Positions 1 to 11,045 are shown, counted from the stretch's first letter. The stretch is 64,000 nt of DNA from Erpobdella octoculata (GCA_963978895.1 OZ022242.1:24469663-24533662); one strand, 5' to 3'. Notes: generated from the letters alone by a model not told the origin. Program-made: numbers and translations.

Positions 1-39
1 TCGGACAACATAAAGCGTACGTTCGAACAGAATTCAAAG

Positions 40-187
40 CAAAAATATAAGAAGAATCGTAACTCAAACAAATACGCAAAATAAACATATAGGTCATCGG
101 GTATTTAAATCGGCAAAAATATAAAAAGAATAGTAACTTAAACTAATACGCAAAATAAACATATAAGTCATCGCGTATTTAAGTCTG
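40..187. repeat. two tandem 74-bp repeats
   Basis: Positions 40-113 and 114-187 are two direct copies (each begins CAAAAATATAA) differing at only a few bases. They lie just downstream of the minus-strand LINE coding region, so they are probably repeats in its 3' untranslated end. The link to the LINE is inferred from position only. Confidence 0.75.
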
Positions 188-891
188 ACCATTAGGTGTT
201 AGAAATTTTGAAAGGTCGGTTTCATCTATCAGACATCTGAAACGGCTGTAGGATGTTGAGTTGACCACGTCGTGAGGCAGGGCATTCCAGGATTTTATTA
301 TTCGGTTGGAAAAGAAGAACTTGGCAGCATCGATCTTGTGCAGGCCAGACCTCAGCTTATAGCAATGGCCTCTTGTGGCCTGGTAACCAGACGATTCTGA
401 CGATTGAGTCAATAAGACCATTTAGAATTTTGTAGCATAGACATAGGTCAGCAATAAGTCTGCGATGTTCCAAAGATTTGAGACCGAGGATGTTGAGGCG
501 AGTTAAATAATGGAGACGACTGACAGAAGGAATTGTTCTTGTGAATCGTCTTTGGACTCTCGAGCCTGTCGATCAAATGTCTGTGGTGTGGATTCCACAC
601 CGAAGAACAATATTCGAGTAGTGGTCGTACATACACGGAAAATGCTCTCGTCAAGAGATCTGGATCTTTAGTAGTGAAACATAAATTGATCAGCCGTAAT
701 CTAACAGATGCCGCATGTACAATACTGTCGATGTGTTTTTTAAATTTGAGGTCATTTTCGATTACAACGCCAAGGTCCCTTGCGTAGCCAACAATCTCTA
801 GTTGATGAGAGTCAATATGGTAGTCGGGTACATCAAGTTCCTTACTTGCTAGACCATAGATGGAGCATACGAAGCACTTTGTTAGGGCCAA
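179..891 (-). pseudogene. LINE ORF2 C-terminal (thumb) region
   Basis: Two pieces (448-891 and 179-421) with LEIVGYARDLGVVI, LLEYCSSVWNPHH, RLESPK and FFSNRIIKSWNALP, all usual in the C-terminal part of CR1-like ORF2. A frameshift separates them. The natural stop near 179 is followed by the 74-bp repeats. Confidence 0.85.
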
Positions 892-900
892 ATTTAACTG

Positions 901-1302
901 CTATATCCCACTCCAGGACACCAATTCGTCAACCGCATCCTGCATAGCCAAATTTCCAGGTTGGAATGTTTTGTAAATTTTGATGTCATCCGCGAAGAGC
1001 TTGACTGAAACTTGTTCGAAGGCTGGGTTGTCTGTAATATTGTTAATGTATATCAAAGAAAGTATTGGTCCCAGGACGCTACCCTGTGGAACACCGCTAG
1101 TAACTTCTCTTGGGCCAGAGTGATGACCATTAACGCAAACAAACTGTGTGCGGGCACTCAGAAAATCAAAAATCCACGCCAGCAAATCACCAGATACTCC
1201 ATATCTTTTAAGTTTCGTCATCAGAAATCCATGCTGGTGATGGGAGATGAGGTTGTGCGTGGACAAGTAAGTCAAAATGTTCTTGGTGATTACTTTTTCC
1301 AT
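901..1302 (-). pseudogene. LINE reverse transcriptase core lacking motif A
   Basis: Reverse transcriptase palm of the CR1-like LINE. It shows MEKVITKNI, HQHGF, SGVPQGSVLGP (motif B) and LFADDIKIY (motif C with the catalytic Asp pair). HQHGFLM runs straight into TKLKRYGVSGDL, so the stretch that should carry motif A (D-x-S-K-A-F-D) and the first catalytic Asp is deleted. The enzyme cannot be active. Confidence 0.88.
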
Positions 1303-2051
1303 GACACGACAACAGGTACTTGTAAGTGAGATTGGCCTATAGTTAGAAGGGCAGCTTGTCGGGCCCTTTTTATGAATTGAAGAAATGCAAGCAATCTTTC
1401 AATTTGTTGGCAACCTGCGCATCTTGAGAGACACATCAAAAATATGACAAAGTGGGGCTACTAAAGCGTGGGCGCAACGTTTTAGGATGATGTTTGGTAT
1501 TTCATCAGGACTAGAGGAGCATGAACTTTTGAGACCTTTTAGGACTGAAAGGACAACATCGGGAGTAAAAGAGATCTTTTCCAGTAGTTCAGAGGTTTGG
1601 TGTTAAAAATTAGGATCTTTACCATCATCTACTGTAAACACACTAGCAAAGTAATCGTTGAAAATGTTGGCTATCTCTGATGGATTCGACGTAAGATTAT
1701 TTTTGCCGGTTGCAATGCTATTTATGGAGGAGTGCGAAGATAGTTTTTTGTTTACGTATCTGTAGAAATTTCCAAGATTTTTTGTAGAGATCAAATTTTG
1801 TTCTGTGTAAGACTGGGTCCTTTTTACAGCTGCCGCACATAATTTTGAGAATTTTTTGTATCTGTTTTTGTCTGTTCTTGGGTAAATCGATATTTCTTCC
1901 AAAAATGTAGTTTAGCCTTATACAGTTGGCGAAGAGCCTTTGATGTTCTGCCTAGTAATTTCGGAGAGTTGTGTGCCGCATAGTGGACAGGGACAAAAGT
2001 TTCTATAGCAATATTTAGATAATGATTGAAAACATTCCAGCAGCTCTCCAC
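1303..2051 (-). pseudogene. LINE ORF2 linker and RT fingers (broken)
   Basis: Continues the CR1-like ORF2. It reads ETFVPVHYA, then YRYVNKKL, then FNDYFASVF (typical of the region between endonuclease and RT), followed at about 1310-1600 by SSSPDEIPN and NYRPISLTSTCC, the first RT motifs. At least three frames are used and one in-frame stop follows RRLPTN, so it is a relic. Confidence 0.82.
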
Positions 2052-2082
2052 GTCAAAGCATTACTGAAAGAGAATATCCCAT

Positions 2083-2830
2083 TTAATATTGAGTAGAAAA
2101 GCGTTTATTGAAACAGTAGAAACTATGTTGTTTTTTCTCATCAAAAGTTAGGATTGAGTCATTTATTTCAAACGTAATCAGATTGTGGTCGCTAATAGCA
2201 ATTGGACATGAGATATCTATCCTTGCAAGAAACCCTGAGTCATTTGAGAAAATCAAATCCAGAATATTACTGCCACGGGTACGTTGCTGCACAAATTGAT
2301 GAAGCCCAAGATCGTTATAAAAGTTCATGAAGGATGTGTTGATTTCTCCATTGGGATGAGAGTGTTGTAGCCAATTTATACCGGGCAGATTAAAATCGCC
2401 CATCAAACAAAATGTGTGTTTGGTTGAACAGATATTTTTTAAGCACTCTATACTGTCAATAGCATACTTGTGAGCCTCAGTGCCAAACCCCCGCTACGAT
2501 AATAGGCTATAAATCTGCAGTGTGTAGTATGTAGACGTATGTCTACACACACAACCTCAATATGCCAAAAATGAACTGGAATTTCCACAAACTTAAAGGT
2601 TACATCTTTCTAATTATGAAAGCTAAGCCGACACCTCTAGTTTCTCTGTCGCAGCGACATGCTGAAAAACCTCTAGGAATAAATAAGCTGTTAGGATCTT
2701 CTTTTGTAAGCCACGTCTTGGTAACACAAAATAGTTCAGGCTTGTAATCTTCTAAAAACAAAGTAACTTCTTCAATTTTATTTCTGAGACTTCTTAAATT
2801 GGTTAAAGCTATGCGGCATCCCGGTTTAGT
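2083..2830 (-). pseudogene. LINE ORF2 AP-endonuclease domain (broken)
   Basis: Encodes the EEP/APE-type endonuclease that nicks target DNA for target-primed reverse transcription. The N-terminal part (about 2640-2823) reads NLRSLRNKI then LFCVTKTWL, where the catalytic Glu (T-E-T-W-L) is replaced by Lys. The C-terminal part (2083-2406) keeps GDFN, LDLIFSN and SDH. Several frameshifts separate these pieces. It directly precedes the linker and RT of the same element. Confidence 0.85.
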
Positions 2831-2885
2831 TTCGAAATGGCTGACTCATGCTTTTTTTCTAGATTTTTTTATTACTTTATACACA

Positions 2886-3075
2886 TATAAGGAAACATAG
2901 CGTTGATATGTTTTTACGAGCCACATATATCAGAAACTTGGATGGCTTACAATCCACCACGAAATAACGCAAATATAAATGTCTCAACCTCAGACTCGAA
3001 CCCACGACGGTCGGATCGGCAACACCGCCTCGCATCATGCCAACTACTTTACCATCTGCGCCACTTCCACGGCCA
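2886..3075 (-). mobile_element. tRNA-derived SINE, copy 1
   Basis: On the minus strand an A box (TGGCGCAGATGG, 3052-3063) is followed by a B box (GGGTTCGAGTC, 2993-3003) at normal tRNA-like spacing, so the head is an RNA polymerase III promoter of tRNA origin. The body continues to an ATAAGG motif near 2886. A near-identical body is repeated at 3241-3397, which supports a SINE rather than a lone tRNA gene. Confidence 0.75.
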
Positions 3076-3167
3076 AAAACAGTGGTTGTTAAGCGCTTTT
3101 GTTGGGGTATGTTGAACACAACACTCGACTATGAATGGGTACGAATCAATGCTCGATAGTATATATA

Positions 3168-3397
3168 TATAAGTTGGACGGCTTACATTCCATCACTAGC
3201 TAATTTAATAGCTATCGAAGATATATGTTTTGTAATATATATTATAAGGAAACATAGCGTTGATATGTTTTTACGAGCCACATATATCAGAAACTTGGAT
3301 GTCTTACATTCCACCACGAAATAACGCAAATATAAATGTCTCAACCTCAGACTCGAACCCACGACTGTCGGATCGGCAACACCCGCCTCGCATCATG
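3168..3397 (-). mobile_element. tRNA-derived SINE, second copy and fragment
   Basis: Positions 3241-3397 repeat the SINE body and B box (3350-3360) almost exactly. The tRNA head is cut before the A box, where (TA)n begins at 3399. A short diverged piece of the body (GGCTTACATTCC) also occurs at 3178-3200. Confidence 0.7.
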
Positions 3398-3398
3398 G

Positions 3399-3700
<302 letters not shown>

Positions 3701-3743
3701 GGCTTATAGATCTATTTCGGCAAATTTTGCCATCTTCAGAGCC
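3701..3743 (-). ncRNA. hammerhead-like ribozyme motif of PLE
   Basis: Read on the minus strand: stem I GGCT/AGCC, core CTGAAGA, one extra T, stem II GGCAA/TTGCC, GAA, then the palindrome ATAGATCTAT as stem III and A at the cleavage position. All three helices can form. Hammerheads in PLE ends are an established finding; activity is not known here because of the extra U before stem II and the loopless stem III. Confidence 0.7.
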
Positions 3744-3821
3744 GTTTAACTTTTTTTTAAAATAAAATGCAGTGACTAAATGGTAAAAGGTACAACTAAT
3801 TGAAAGGAATTAAAATACAAT

Positions 3822-3960
3822 GTGTTTGATAATAAATTATTTTTAAACCGATTTAGACTATTGGAAAAAATTAAAAATAAAATCGATTCAGCCAAATGTG
3901 CCAATTTTTTCAATCGAGTTTGCTTAAAAGAACATATAGCGCCGAAGTATTCAAAAAAAA
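3822..3960 (+). mobile_element. PLE terminal segment, inverted copy
   Basis: Plus-strand copy of the segment at 3573-3700, encoding [15 protein letters not shown] before an A-rich stretch and a short (TA)n at 3975-4000. It is inverted relative to its neighbour. Here the conserved protein start runs past the usual TA junction, showing the original continuation LKExxxPKY. Confidence 0.75.
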
Positions 3961-4002
3961 AAAATAAATAAAAAATATATATATATATATATATATATAT
4001 GC

Positions 4003-4261
4003 TTCTAGTTAATTTGTAAAATATTTTAAGTGGTGTAGTTAAACCATTTTTTTATTATAATTGTGAGTGAATCATTTTTAACTGAGCGATATTGTAGGAT
4101 AAACAAGCTGTTTCTCGTAGCGGTTTCGTTGCTAATTTTCTGTTAATAACCGGATTTTATTTGCTGGTTTCTAGAGTATTTTTACCAGACTTATATTTTG
4201 GTTTGTTTGAGAGACTTTTGTTTGTTGAGGTGGCGTTTTTGCTGGATCTTTCGGTTTTACA
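4003..4261 (+). other. leader upstream of ORF1-like gene
   Basis: No gene, LTR or promoter motif recognised. The sequence is T-rich and could be the 5' UTR of the LINE-type ORF1 that starts at 4262. Confidence 0.4.
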
Positions 4262-4969
4262 ATGGCTAAATCCATTTCTCTCGAAAACTTGGAATCAATA
4301 CTAACAAAAATTACGGATAGATTCAACGAGCATATGACAAGAGTGATGGATAATATGAATAAAAACTTTGAATTGCTCCTGAACAACGTTGTCCAGATGC
4401 TAAAAGATTCCTCAAAGGACACTTCTTCTAGAGTCGAACTACTCACCTCTAGAGTAGATATCATTGAAAAAAGACTGGAAAAGCTAACAAACCAGCTCCA
4501 ACAGGGGACTGGCCCGCAGATGAACAACTCGGCCCTACTGGAAACGGTTTCTCGAACGTTTTGGTTGCAGGAGCAAGAAAAAGAAGAAAGACAGAAAAGA
4601 GCCAGCAATGTAATTATTTCAGGATTAGAGGTTGATGCCGCAGTTCCGGACACTTCATTTGTTGCCGATTTTTTTGAAAAAAGTTTGACAGTGAAACCAA
4701 GGATCTTGAAAACCCGGCGATTGAGTAAAGACCCAAGCAGACCACTTCCACTAATCTGTGTTACTCTTTCGAGCGCGGAGGCTGTGGAGGACTTGTTACA
4801 GTCTTCGATGCTTCTTCGGTCGTCTAAAGATGAAAGAACAAAACGCGTTTTTATTAATCGCGATCTCACGAAGCAACAGGCTCATCAAAACTATCTCAGA
4901 AGATGCGAAAGACGTGAACGTATGAAAAATACCGGCCAGAGCCAGATTTCGTCACCAACAGAGAAATAA
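4262..4969 (+). CDS. LINE-type ORF1 protein
   Basis: A 235-residue protein. Residues about 20-85 are predicted coiled coil (heptad-rich, MDNMNKNFELL to RVDIIEKRLEKL), followed by a basic stretch and an RRM-like core with KRASNVIISGLE, KPRILKTRRL, RPLPLICVTL, VFINRDLT and YLRRCERRER. This order is usual for LINE ORF1 nucleic-acid chaperones that coat element RNA. The start follows a clean leader. No ORF2 follows; instead an LTR-like end appears at 5325. Whether the reading frame is used is unknown. Confidence 0.75.
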   Translation: MAKSISLENLESILTKITDRFNEHMTRVMDNMNKNFELLLNNVVQMLKDSSKDTSSRVELLTSRVDIIEKRLEKLTNQLQQGTGPQMNNSALLETVSRTFWLQEQEKEERQKRASNVIISGLEVDAAVPDTSFVADFFEKSLTVKPRILKTRRLSKDPSRPLPLICVTLSSAEAVEDLLQSSMLLRSSKDERTKRVFINRDLTKQQAHQNYLRRCERRERMKNTGQSQISSPTEK

Positions 4970-5336
4970 TCGGACGAATTATACAAAAAAGTCTGCTAAC
5001 TCAAAATTATATCAAAGCCAGAAAAGGAACACGAGTGCTACTCCAAAGCTAGGAAATAAAGTTGAGGCAAACGCTAAAGCTTTGAATCAGCCAAAAAAAG
5101 ACCAAGGCTCAGTCTCCTGCCAAAAAACAAAATGGGGAAAGCAATTAAAAAAATAGTTTGAAATCATCAATTTTCGGAGATACTCGCCCAGTTGACACAT
5201 CTCGCAGAGATCAAGAGATTGAAATGAAGCTTAAAGAAAATTCAAGCTATCAAGGAATTGCTTGTAAACCGAAATTCATGAGCAGTCTTAAAACACCAAG
5301 GGTTTTCTTCGGAAAAGGAGGGATATGTAAGATGTA
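4970..5336 (+). pseudogene. C-terminal tail shared by ORF1 and the Gypsy family
   Basis: Beyond the ORF1 stop, in shifted frames, the DNA encodes NRTNYTKKSANSKLYQ, KLGNKVEA, LNQPKKDQGS and SIFGDTRPVDTSRR, ending GKGGICKM-stop. The Gypsy copies G1 (32.5-32.8 kb) and G2 (45.8-46.1 kb) encode NYRKTSANSDLYQ, LNPPKK and IFGDARP(V/I)DTTRR. Similarity starts around the ORF1 stop (T-E-(R)-N-N-R against T-Q-R-N-D-R). A frameshift splits this copy. Confidence 0.7.
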
Positions 5337-5527
5337 GTTGTCACATCTTACGTATATCTGTATAAATAGCTTATTGTATTGTCTCTTATTATGTTAATTA
5401 GTGTATTATGTATGTGCGTCGCTTGTATATGTATTCTGATTGGTCTGTGTATATATACGTGTATCCTGATTGTTTTTTGTATATATATATATATATATAC
5501 CTTTGTTCTAATTGGACGGCGTATATC

Positions 5528-5571
<44 letters not shown>
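5325..5571 (+). other. LTR-like end with TATA motif and (TA)n
   Basis: GGAGGGATA (polypurine-like) is followed by TGTAAGATG...CATCTTACG, matching the start of the G1/G2 Gypsy LTRs (TGTAAGATG...CATCTTACG read on their minus strand). A TATAAATAG lies at about 5363. The segment ends in (TA)n at 5528-5569, into which the next LTR element has inserted. Confidence 0.6.
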
Positions 5572-5572
<1 letters not shown>

Positions 5573-5760
5573 GTAAAATCGCTGTTTTTACAATAGGTTT
5601 TCCCATTGATAGACGTTAAAGGACTTCGAATAACTATTATGGACATTATTATTAAACCAGAAGGTATAACTAGCCGTAACAAAGCTTCATTTATTATTTT
5701 CCAATAAAACATCAAAACCATTCTATTGAGCCCGGTATACGATTTGGTGATATCGTAACA
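5572..5760 (+). repeat. 5' LTR
   Basis: Begins TGTAAAATCG and ends ATATCGTAACA. It contains CAATAAAA near the 3' part, a possible polyadenylation signal. It is identical to 7357-7545 except AAACC against AATCC. Confidence 0.93.
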
Positions 5761-5779
5761 TTGGTGTCAGAAGTGGGAT
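5761..5779 (+). promoter_or_regulatory. primer-binding site
   Basis: TTGGTGTCAGAAGTGGGAT directly follows the 5' LTR. TGG at the start pairs with the CCA end of a tRNA primer, and this string is the usual style of Gypsy/BEL primer sites. The tRNA species was not determined. Confidence 0.8.
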
Positions 5780-5785
5780 ACAAGA

Positions 5786-7309
5786 ATGGTTTTGAAATCA
5801 TTGGATGAGCTTTGGGCGAGTGAAATGAAAGACGAGCTGGAGAAACGTGGCCTGAGCGATACAGGTAAAAAGGACGAACTTATGGAACGCCTCTTAGCCG
5901 CGTTAGTAAATGAGGGCTATGGGCCTGACGACGACGAATATCTATTCGACATTGACGAGGAAGCTGTGGTCAAGCGAAGGAAATTAAAAAACAAATTGCT
6001 GGAGGAAGAAAGACAACGAGCGAAAGAAAACATGGCAGCACAGAAGAAGACAGGAGAAGGAATGATTCTTGGCCACGGAAACAAAGTAGCAGCAGCCGGT
6101 ACAACTGTTGAGAGTTTGGTCGCAGGGTTGGCTGAGGCAGTGGTGGACACGGTTCTGGACCAGCGGGCTGCTGGTGATGTGGGTTGCTGCGGCGAAACCC
6201 AATTTGAACTGGAGTCCACCAGCTGTGTCTCAGAGCATGTGACGGATGACGGCCGTACAGACTGCACAAGTCAGGTGGGTCATGATGATGAGCCTGTCAA
6301 AGACGGTCATGATAAGGAACCTTGCAAAGATGCTCAAGATGAACCATGCAAAGATGGTGACAGTGATACAGTCGGTTTGGACGTCAAAAACCAAACTAAA
6401 GAAGATGAGAAGAATGTTGAAAACGAAATGCAAAACGATGAGGATGAAAGTGACGATGATGATTATAATAATGGCAATAACAACTATGGCTTTCACCCAT
6501 ACAGCGACGGTTCTGAAACGGAAGCCTCCATAACAGACGACGGCACCGAATATTCAGGGTCAGATTTTAGTGAAGAATCTGACTCGGATGAAGCAACCGA
6601 GGATTTAGAAACGGACGAAACTCCAATGGAAAAATACGTCAAAGTTAACTTGACAAAAAAAGAAGACACTGATTTGAGAGACGATGGCGATAATTTGAAG
6701 AAAGATCCGCTGGACGATACGAAAGTTGACACCGACGAAAGAGCCGAGTTGGAATGTGAAAAGAAAATGTTCGATTGTAGCTTGGAAGAAAACAAACATG
6801 ATGACGATGAACTTCTCCAAAACAACAATAGCAATGCAGCAAGCAAAAACTCTGGAAAAAATGAGACAAGAACAGAGAATGGTACCGAGGGTTTTAAATC
6901 AGATGAATCCACAGAAGATTCTAGATCAGATAGACTAAGAGTCATTGTAAAATCAAATAACAGTTTGATGAAGGGATTTATTGGATTTATGGAACGACGT
7001 GTTCTCGAAAAACCTTTTGAAGAGTTTCTTGAGAAAGATCTAAAAGATGTGAAGGAAGAAGAAAAAACTGACAATTCCGATAAACCGTGCAAAGATGTTC
7101 AGGAAGAGGCATGCAAAAAAGGCTGTGATGAACCGTGCAAAAATGGCGACGATGAGCCAAAGAAAGACTCTGTTGATGAGCCAAAGAAGGACTGGAAGAA
7201 ACTGTGTCAAACGGTCAAGAGACTTGACCATGTTGTTTGCGAATTGCGGTCAAAGCCACGAGTAAAGATCAAGGTATTTTGGTGTTCGTGGCCGAGTCGC
7301 ATTTCTTAA
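5786..7309 (+). CDS. SAP-domain acidic repeat protein of LTR element
   Basis: A 507-residue protein. Residues about 5-40 (LWASEMKDELEKRGL, then GKKDELMERLL) match the SAP helix-extension-helix fold that binds DNA or RNA and is seen at the N terminus of some retrotransposon Gag proteins. Residues 60-85 are basic and helical. The rest is very acidic and low-complexity, with repeats of the type EPCKDG/DEPCKDA in two clusters (about 172-197 and 433-460) and Asp/Glu runs. No capsid fold, CCHC knuckle or enzyme motif is visible. The end (KVFWCSWPSRIS) is near the polypurine tract. The start is the first ATG after the primer-binding site. The role may be a Gag substitute or chromatin tether; this is inference. 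Confidence 0.8.
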   Translation: MVLKSLDELWASEMKDELEKRGLSDTGKKDELMERLLAALVNEGYGPDDDEYLFDIDEEAVVKRRKLKNKLLEEERQRAKENMAAQKKTGEGMILGHGNKVAAAGTTVESLVAGLAEAVVDTVLDQRAAGDVGCCGETQFELESTSCVSEHVTDDGRTDCTSQVGHDDEPVKDGHDKEPCKDAQDEPCKDGDSDTVGLDVKNQTKEDEKNVENEMQNDEDESDDDDYNNGNNNYGFHPYSDGSETEASITDDGTEYSGSDFSEESDSDEATEDLETDETPMEKYVKVNLTKKEDTDLRDDGDNLKKDPLDDTKVDTDERAELECEKKMFDCSLEENKHDDDELLQNNNSNAASKNSGKNETRTENGTEGFKSDESTEDSRSDRLRVIVKSNNSLMKGFIGFMERRVLEKPFEEFLEKDLKDVKEEEKTDNSDKPCKDVQEEACKKGCDEPCKNGDDEPKKDSVDEPKKDWKKLCQTVKRLDHVVCELRSKPRVKIKVFWCSWPSRIS

Positions 7310-7340
7310 AAGCGATATGCTGTTCGGGACGAACAGAATT

Positions 7341-7350
7341 AAGAAGGGGG
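7341..7350 (+). promoter_or_regulatory. polypurine tract
   Basis: AAGAAGGGGG lies six bases before the 3' LTR, the expected primer for plus-strand synthesis. Confidence 0.75.
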
Positions 7351-7356
7351 TAATAA

Positions 7357-7811
<455 letters not shown>

Positions 7812-7860
7812 TAAATCGCCAACTGGCCAGTTTCGACATTTTGTCATCATCAAAATAAAA
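7812..7860 (-). ncRNA. degenerate hammerhead-like motif of PLE-A
   Basis: Minus strand: TTGATGA, T, GAC..GTC, GAA, then palindrome ACTGGCCAGT. Core position C3 is T and no stem I pairing is seen, so it is probably inactive, but the layout matches the other PLE ends. Confidence 0.5.
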
Positions 7861-8213
7861 TGAATAGTGATGTGTAAAAACAAAAAGACTCAATTTTAGT
7901 AATTTAAAAAATGAGATACAATTTATACAGGATATTGAAATGGTTGAAAAAGAGAAGTAATAAATATATAAAACTACGTACATATTAAATTAATAGGTTA
8001 ATTTATTTTAAAGGTAAAGGAGAGAGAGATAAAACTTGATAAACATATAAAAAGACAAAGTTGTACAAAAGTTAAAAAGTAAATTAGAAGTTCAAAATAA
8101 AAAGTAGAAAGTATAATGTATAAAATATTTAAACATAATTATATTAATGAAGCTTAAAAAGTAAGATATATTTTCCAAGATAAAAATAAAGTTATTATAG
8201 CTAGTATGTGGTG

Positions 8214-9254
8214 TTATCTACGTCTAACAGTAACATTTAATGCGAGGTGAGAAAATGAAATCATATCGACGGGTACGGGAACATCATCGCAATCATTCCA
8301 ACTTTCATTGTTTACGTTCGTATCATATTCTTCTCTATCCACTCCTGTACCCAAGGAGCCGGCAGCACGCATATGGTCGGGAGGGCTGCATGAAACATAC
8401 GAGTCTACCGAGTCAGACCCGCATACAGATAGGTTAGTGGTGTCTTGAACAAAACTATCGTTGAGTTGAACAAGAGGAGGTTCAAGATGTTGAACATGTG
8501 GAAGAATGTTGGGTGGATCGAGAGTCCGGTCATTAGACCGATCAAGAGTTTGATCACTTGTTTGGCAGATCCGATGGTCAACAGGTATTTCTCTCTGCGC
8601 ATCCAACGACTGACGATCGGGTTGACATGCACATACATGATCAATCGTGTGTTCGATCAGTCCACTAACAGAAATCTGGTTATCGGGCAGAAATGCACAT
8701 GATGACGGATGAACTATAGGCTCTTTAGTTCTATAGCCAGGCAAAACAAGAAGTTCACCGTCAACATTTTCGTGCACACCATTTTTAAAATTTCTGTCCT
8801 CTTTGTTCTCTCTGTTAGCCATGTCGTTAAGCATGTCATCAACACGCCTGTGTACGCCTTCAACACTTCCATCTTCTCCATTTCTGCCACTGGCAACATC
8901 CTTGAGTGTGACGTCAACGTTTGTGTGTGGAGCGTCAAATGTAATTTTATTTGAAGATACGACGTTGTCATCTGGAGCAATGGTGGCTTTAAAAATCTTG
9001 TCGTTGCCTGCTGCTTGTACACGACCATCACAAATCCCCCCAACAAGTAATTTTGACACATTGACATCTACAGCAGCCCCGTAGAGGTGAAGGGTGTGAT
9101 CGAATCTTTTATCTTGAATGTTCATTGGAGGTTTGCATTGGATGATAAGTAGTGCCTCTTTGATTTTAAGTCTTTGTGAATCAGACTCAAAACTAAGTAT
9201 TTCGGTGTTATCTTGCAACAATTGACGAGAAGGTTTAATTTTATGATGTTCCAA
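8214..9254 (-). pseudogene. PLE-A GIY-YIG C-terminal half and variable tail
   Basis: Starts with EHHKIKPSRQLLQDNTEI and LKIKEALLIIQCKPPMN, the C-terminal half of PLE GIY-YIG nuclease, then FDHTLHLYG. About 230 residues of non-conserved, Asp/Asn/Ser-rich sequence follow, with a TLDRSNDRTLDPPN near-repeat. It ends LNVTVRRR-stop, which matches tails in the other PLEs here. Its frame differs from the upstream RT frame, so the gene is broken or needs two frameshifts. Confidence 0.82.
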
Positions 9255-9343
9255 GAAATGTGAGTATATGTACCCCCTTGTGCGTGCATAGTTAATTGTC
9301 TAGCAAGTGTTGTGCGAGTATGTCCGATGTAAAACTGTGACAC
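9122..9343 (-). pseudogene. PLE-A GIY-YIG nuclease N-terminal half
   Basis: [21 protein letters not shown] carries the GIY-YIG core of Penelope-like endonucleases (YIGHT, catalytic-type Arg, then His). The preceding Cys-Pro-His-His-His coding lies in the RT frame. A frameshift on each side separates it from the RT and the C-terminal half. Confidence 0.82.
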
Positions 9344-10970
9344 CAGATGGTGATGAGGACAGGAAAACTTGTATACAACTTAGCTCTCCGTATAAGTGTT
9401 TTATCTTGGGCAAGGTTATTAGTGATGACTAAGTCCCTTGATTTTAGATCCTTGAAATAGATATGTAATTTTAGTTTTTGACCTTGATCCATCAGTCGGA
9501 CATTCTTAAAGACGATATTACGAAGTACCTTTTCATCAATACGATAGTTGTCGTGCATCTGAGAATGGTAATAGAGTTGAATCGAATTATCGGATGGATT
9601 GACATGATTTGTAGAGCGTAAAGATTTTTTACTGACAAACTTATCAATAACACTATCAACTAATGTATTGGAGAAGTTATTGTTTACTAGAAGAGACTTA
9701 ATTCTGCCAACTTCAATATGGAAATCTTTTTCATTTTCTGTGATCCGATGTGCTCTTGTTAAAAAGTTCAGAATCACACTAATTTTATATTTCTGAGGGC
9801 AAAAGCCTTGACCATTGAGCGTCTCACCGCCATTTGTTGGCATGTTGTAGACTTGAATAGAGATTTTTTTCTCGGCGTTAGAGACCAATGTGTCAAGGAA
9901 CGGTAGTTGATTTTCGTCACTTTGTAATTCGTAAGTGAACTTAAGGGGTGAAAATTTTTCAAAAGCTTCTTTCAGTTGTGATAATTCATGAGCATCCTTG
10001 CAGAGCACGAATATATCATCAACATATCTTGCATAAAGGACAGGTTTATGGATGATTTCATCGAATATATTGTTTTCGAGGTGGCCCATGTAAAAAGCAG
10101 CGAAGGTGGGACCAAGAGGAGAACCCATCGCCACACCGTCGACTTGAATATATAGTTGACCACTAGGATGTCTGAAGGGAACCTCGGTGGTGCAAAGTAG
10201 AAGAATATCCTTTAATAGATTTTTGTCAAAAACTGGAGGAGCCATAGTGGGATGGTTATAAACGTATTGTAAGATAATGTTTATGGTGTCAGACACTGGA
10301 AGACTGGTGAACAAGCTTTTGACATCAAGCGAAGCCATGATACCAGAGTGTTCAGGCACGGCACGAAGAAGGCTGATGAAGTCAACTGATGATGAAAGAG
10401 AAAATTGAGTGGGGCAATAGGGAGAAATAATCGAATTGATGGATTTTGCTAGCTGGTGAACAGGTGTAGGGCACTGCGAGATGATGGGTCGAAGAGGGTG
10501 TCCAAACTTGTGGATTTTCAAGTTACCGTAAATATATCCTGGATTATAGTCACCTACAACATTTCGAAACTTGTAACTTTTAGCATTTAACTGGTTTATG
10601 ATCGCATTAACTTTCTTTTTCAACATATCGGTTGGGTTAGACGTTAATTTTTTAAACTTTGAGATATCGGCAAGAATATTGTCAAGGTTTTTAATATAGT
10701 CTTCACGGTTTAGCAGCACATAGGTATTAGACTTATCGGCCTTCCGGATGACTATCTTCGAGTTATTCTTTAGAGACTTGGCTGCTAGACATAGATTTTT
10801 TGGTAGATATTTGGACGGAGTGTTTCGGTGAGTAAAACCTTCGGCGTTCATCAGAGCTCGTAACTTTTCGTCAAAATGTAGCCGGCCATTTTTAGCGTGA
10901 TTCATAATGTCGCAGTAGAGTATTTCAAGTTCAGTTTGTTTTATTAATGGATCATAAGTTGACTGGATGT

Positions 10971-10977
<7 letters not shown>
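9292..10977 (-). CDS. PLE-A reverse transcriptase polyprotein
   Basis: About 560 residues after the (Tyr-Ile)n run encoded by (TA)n. Order: [14 protein letters not shown]-terminal domain, [55 protein letters not shown] (motif A), [13 protein letters not shown] (motif B), [11 protein letters not shown] (motif C, both catalytic Asp present), then QLPFLDTLV and [15 protein letters not shown] motifs look intact. The ORF ends by frameshift inside the GIY-YIG region. PLE RT primes at nicks made by the linked endonuclease. Confidence 0.9.

Positions 10978-11045
<68 letters not shown>
10976..11045. repeat. (TA)n microsatellite
   Basis: 70 bp of TA at the 5' edge of PLE-A. Confidence 0.96.

Larger units (their letters stand above)
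179..2850 (-). mobile_element. CR1-like APE-type LINE, decayed
   Basis: A minus-strand non-LTR retrotransposon read as broken pieces: AP-endonuclease, linker, reverse transcriptase and C-terminal region, in the order expected for ORF2. The motifs GDFNLPGINW, SGVPQGSVLGP and FADD are typical of the CR1/L2 group. No ORF1 is seen upstream, so the copy is 5'-truncated. Frame breaks and a missing RT motif A make it non-functional. The clade name rests on remembered motif style. Confidence 0.88.

Noticed and set aside
4171..4869. 232-codon minus-strand ORF opposite the LINE-type ORF1
   Set aside because: Ser-rich shadow; the plus strand has the ORF1 domain order.
5917..7231. Antisense ORFs over the SAP-domain gene
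   Set aside because: Ser/Phe-rich shadows of the acidic repeat coding strand; no family match.
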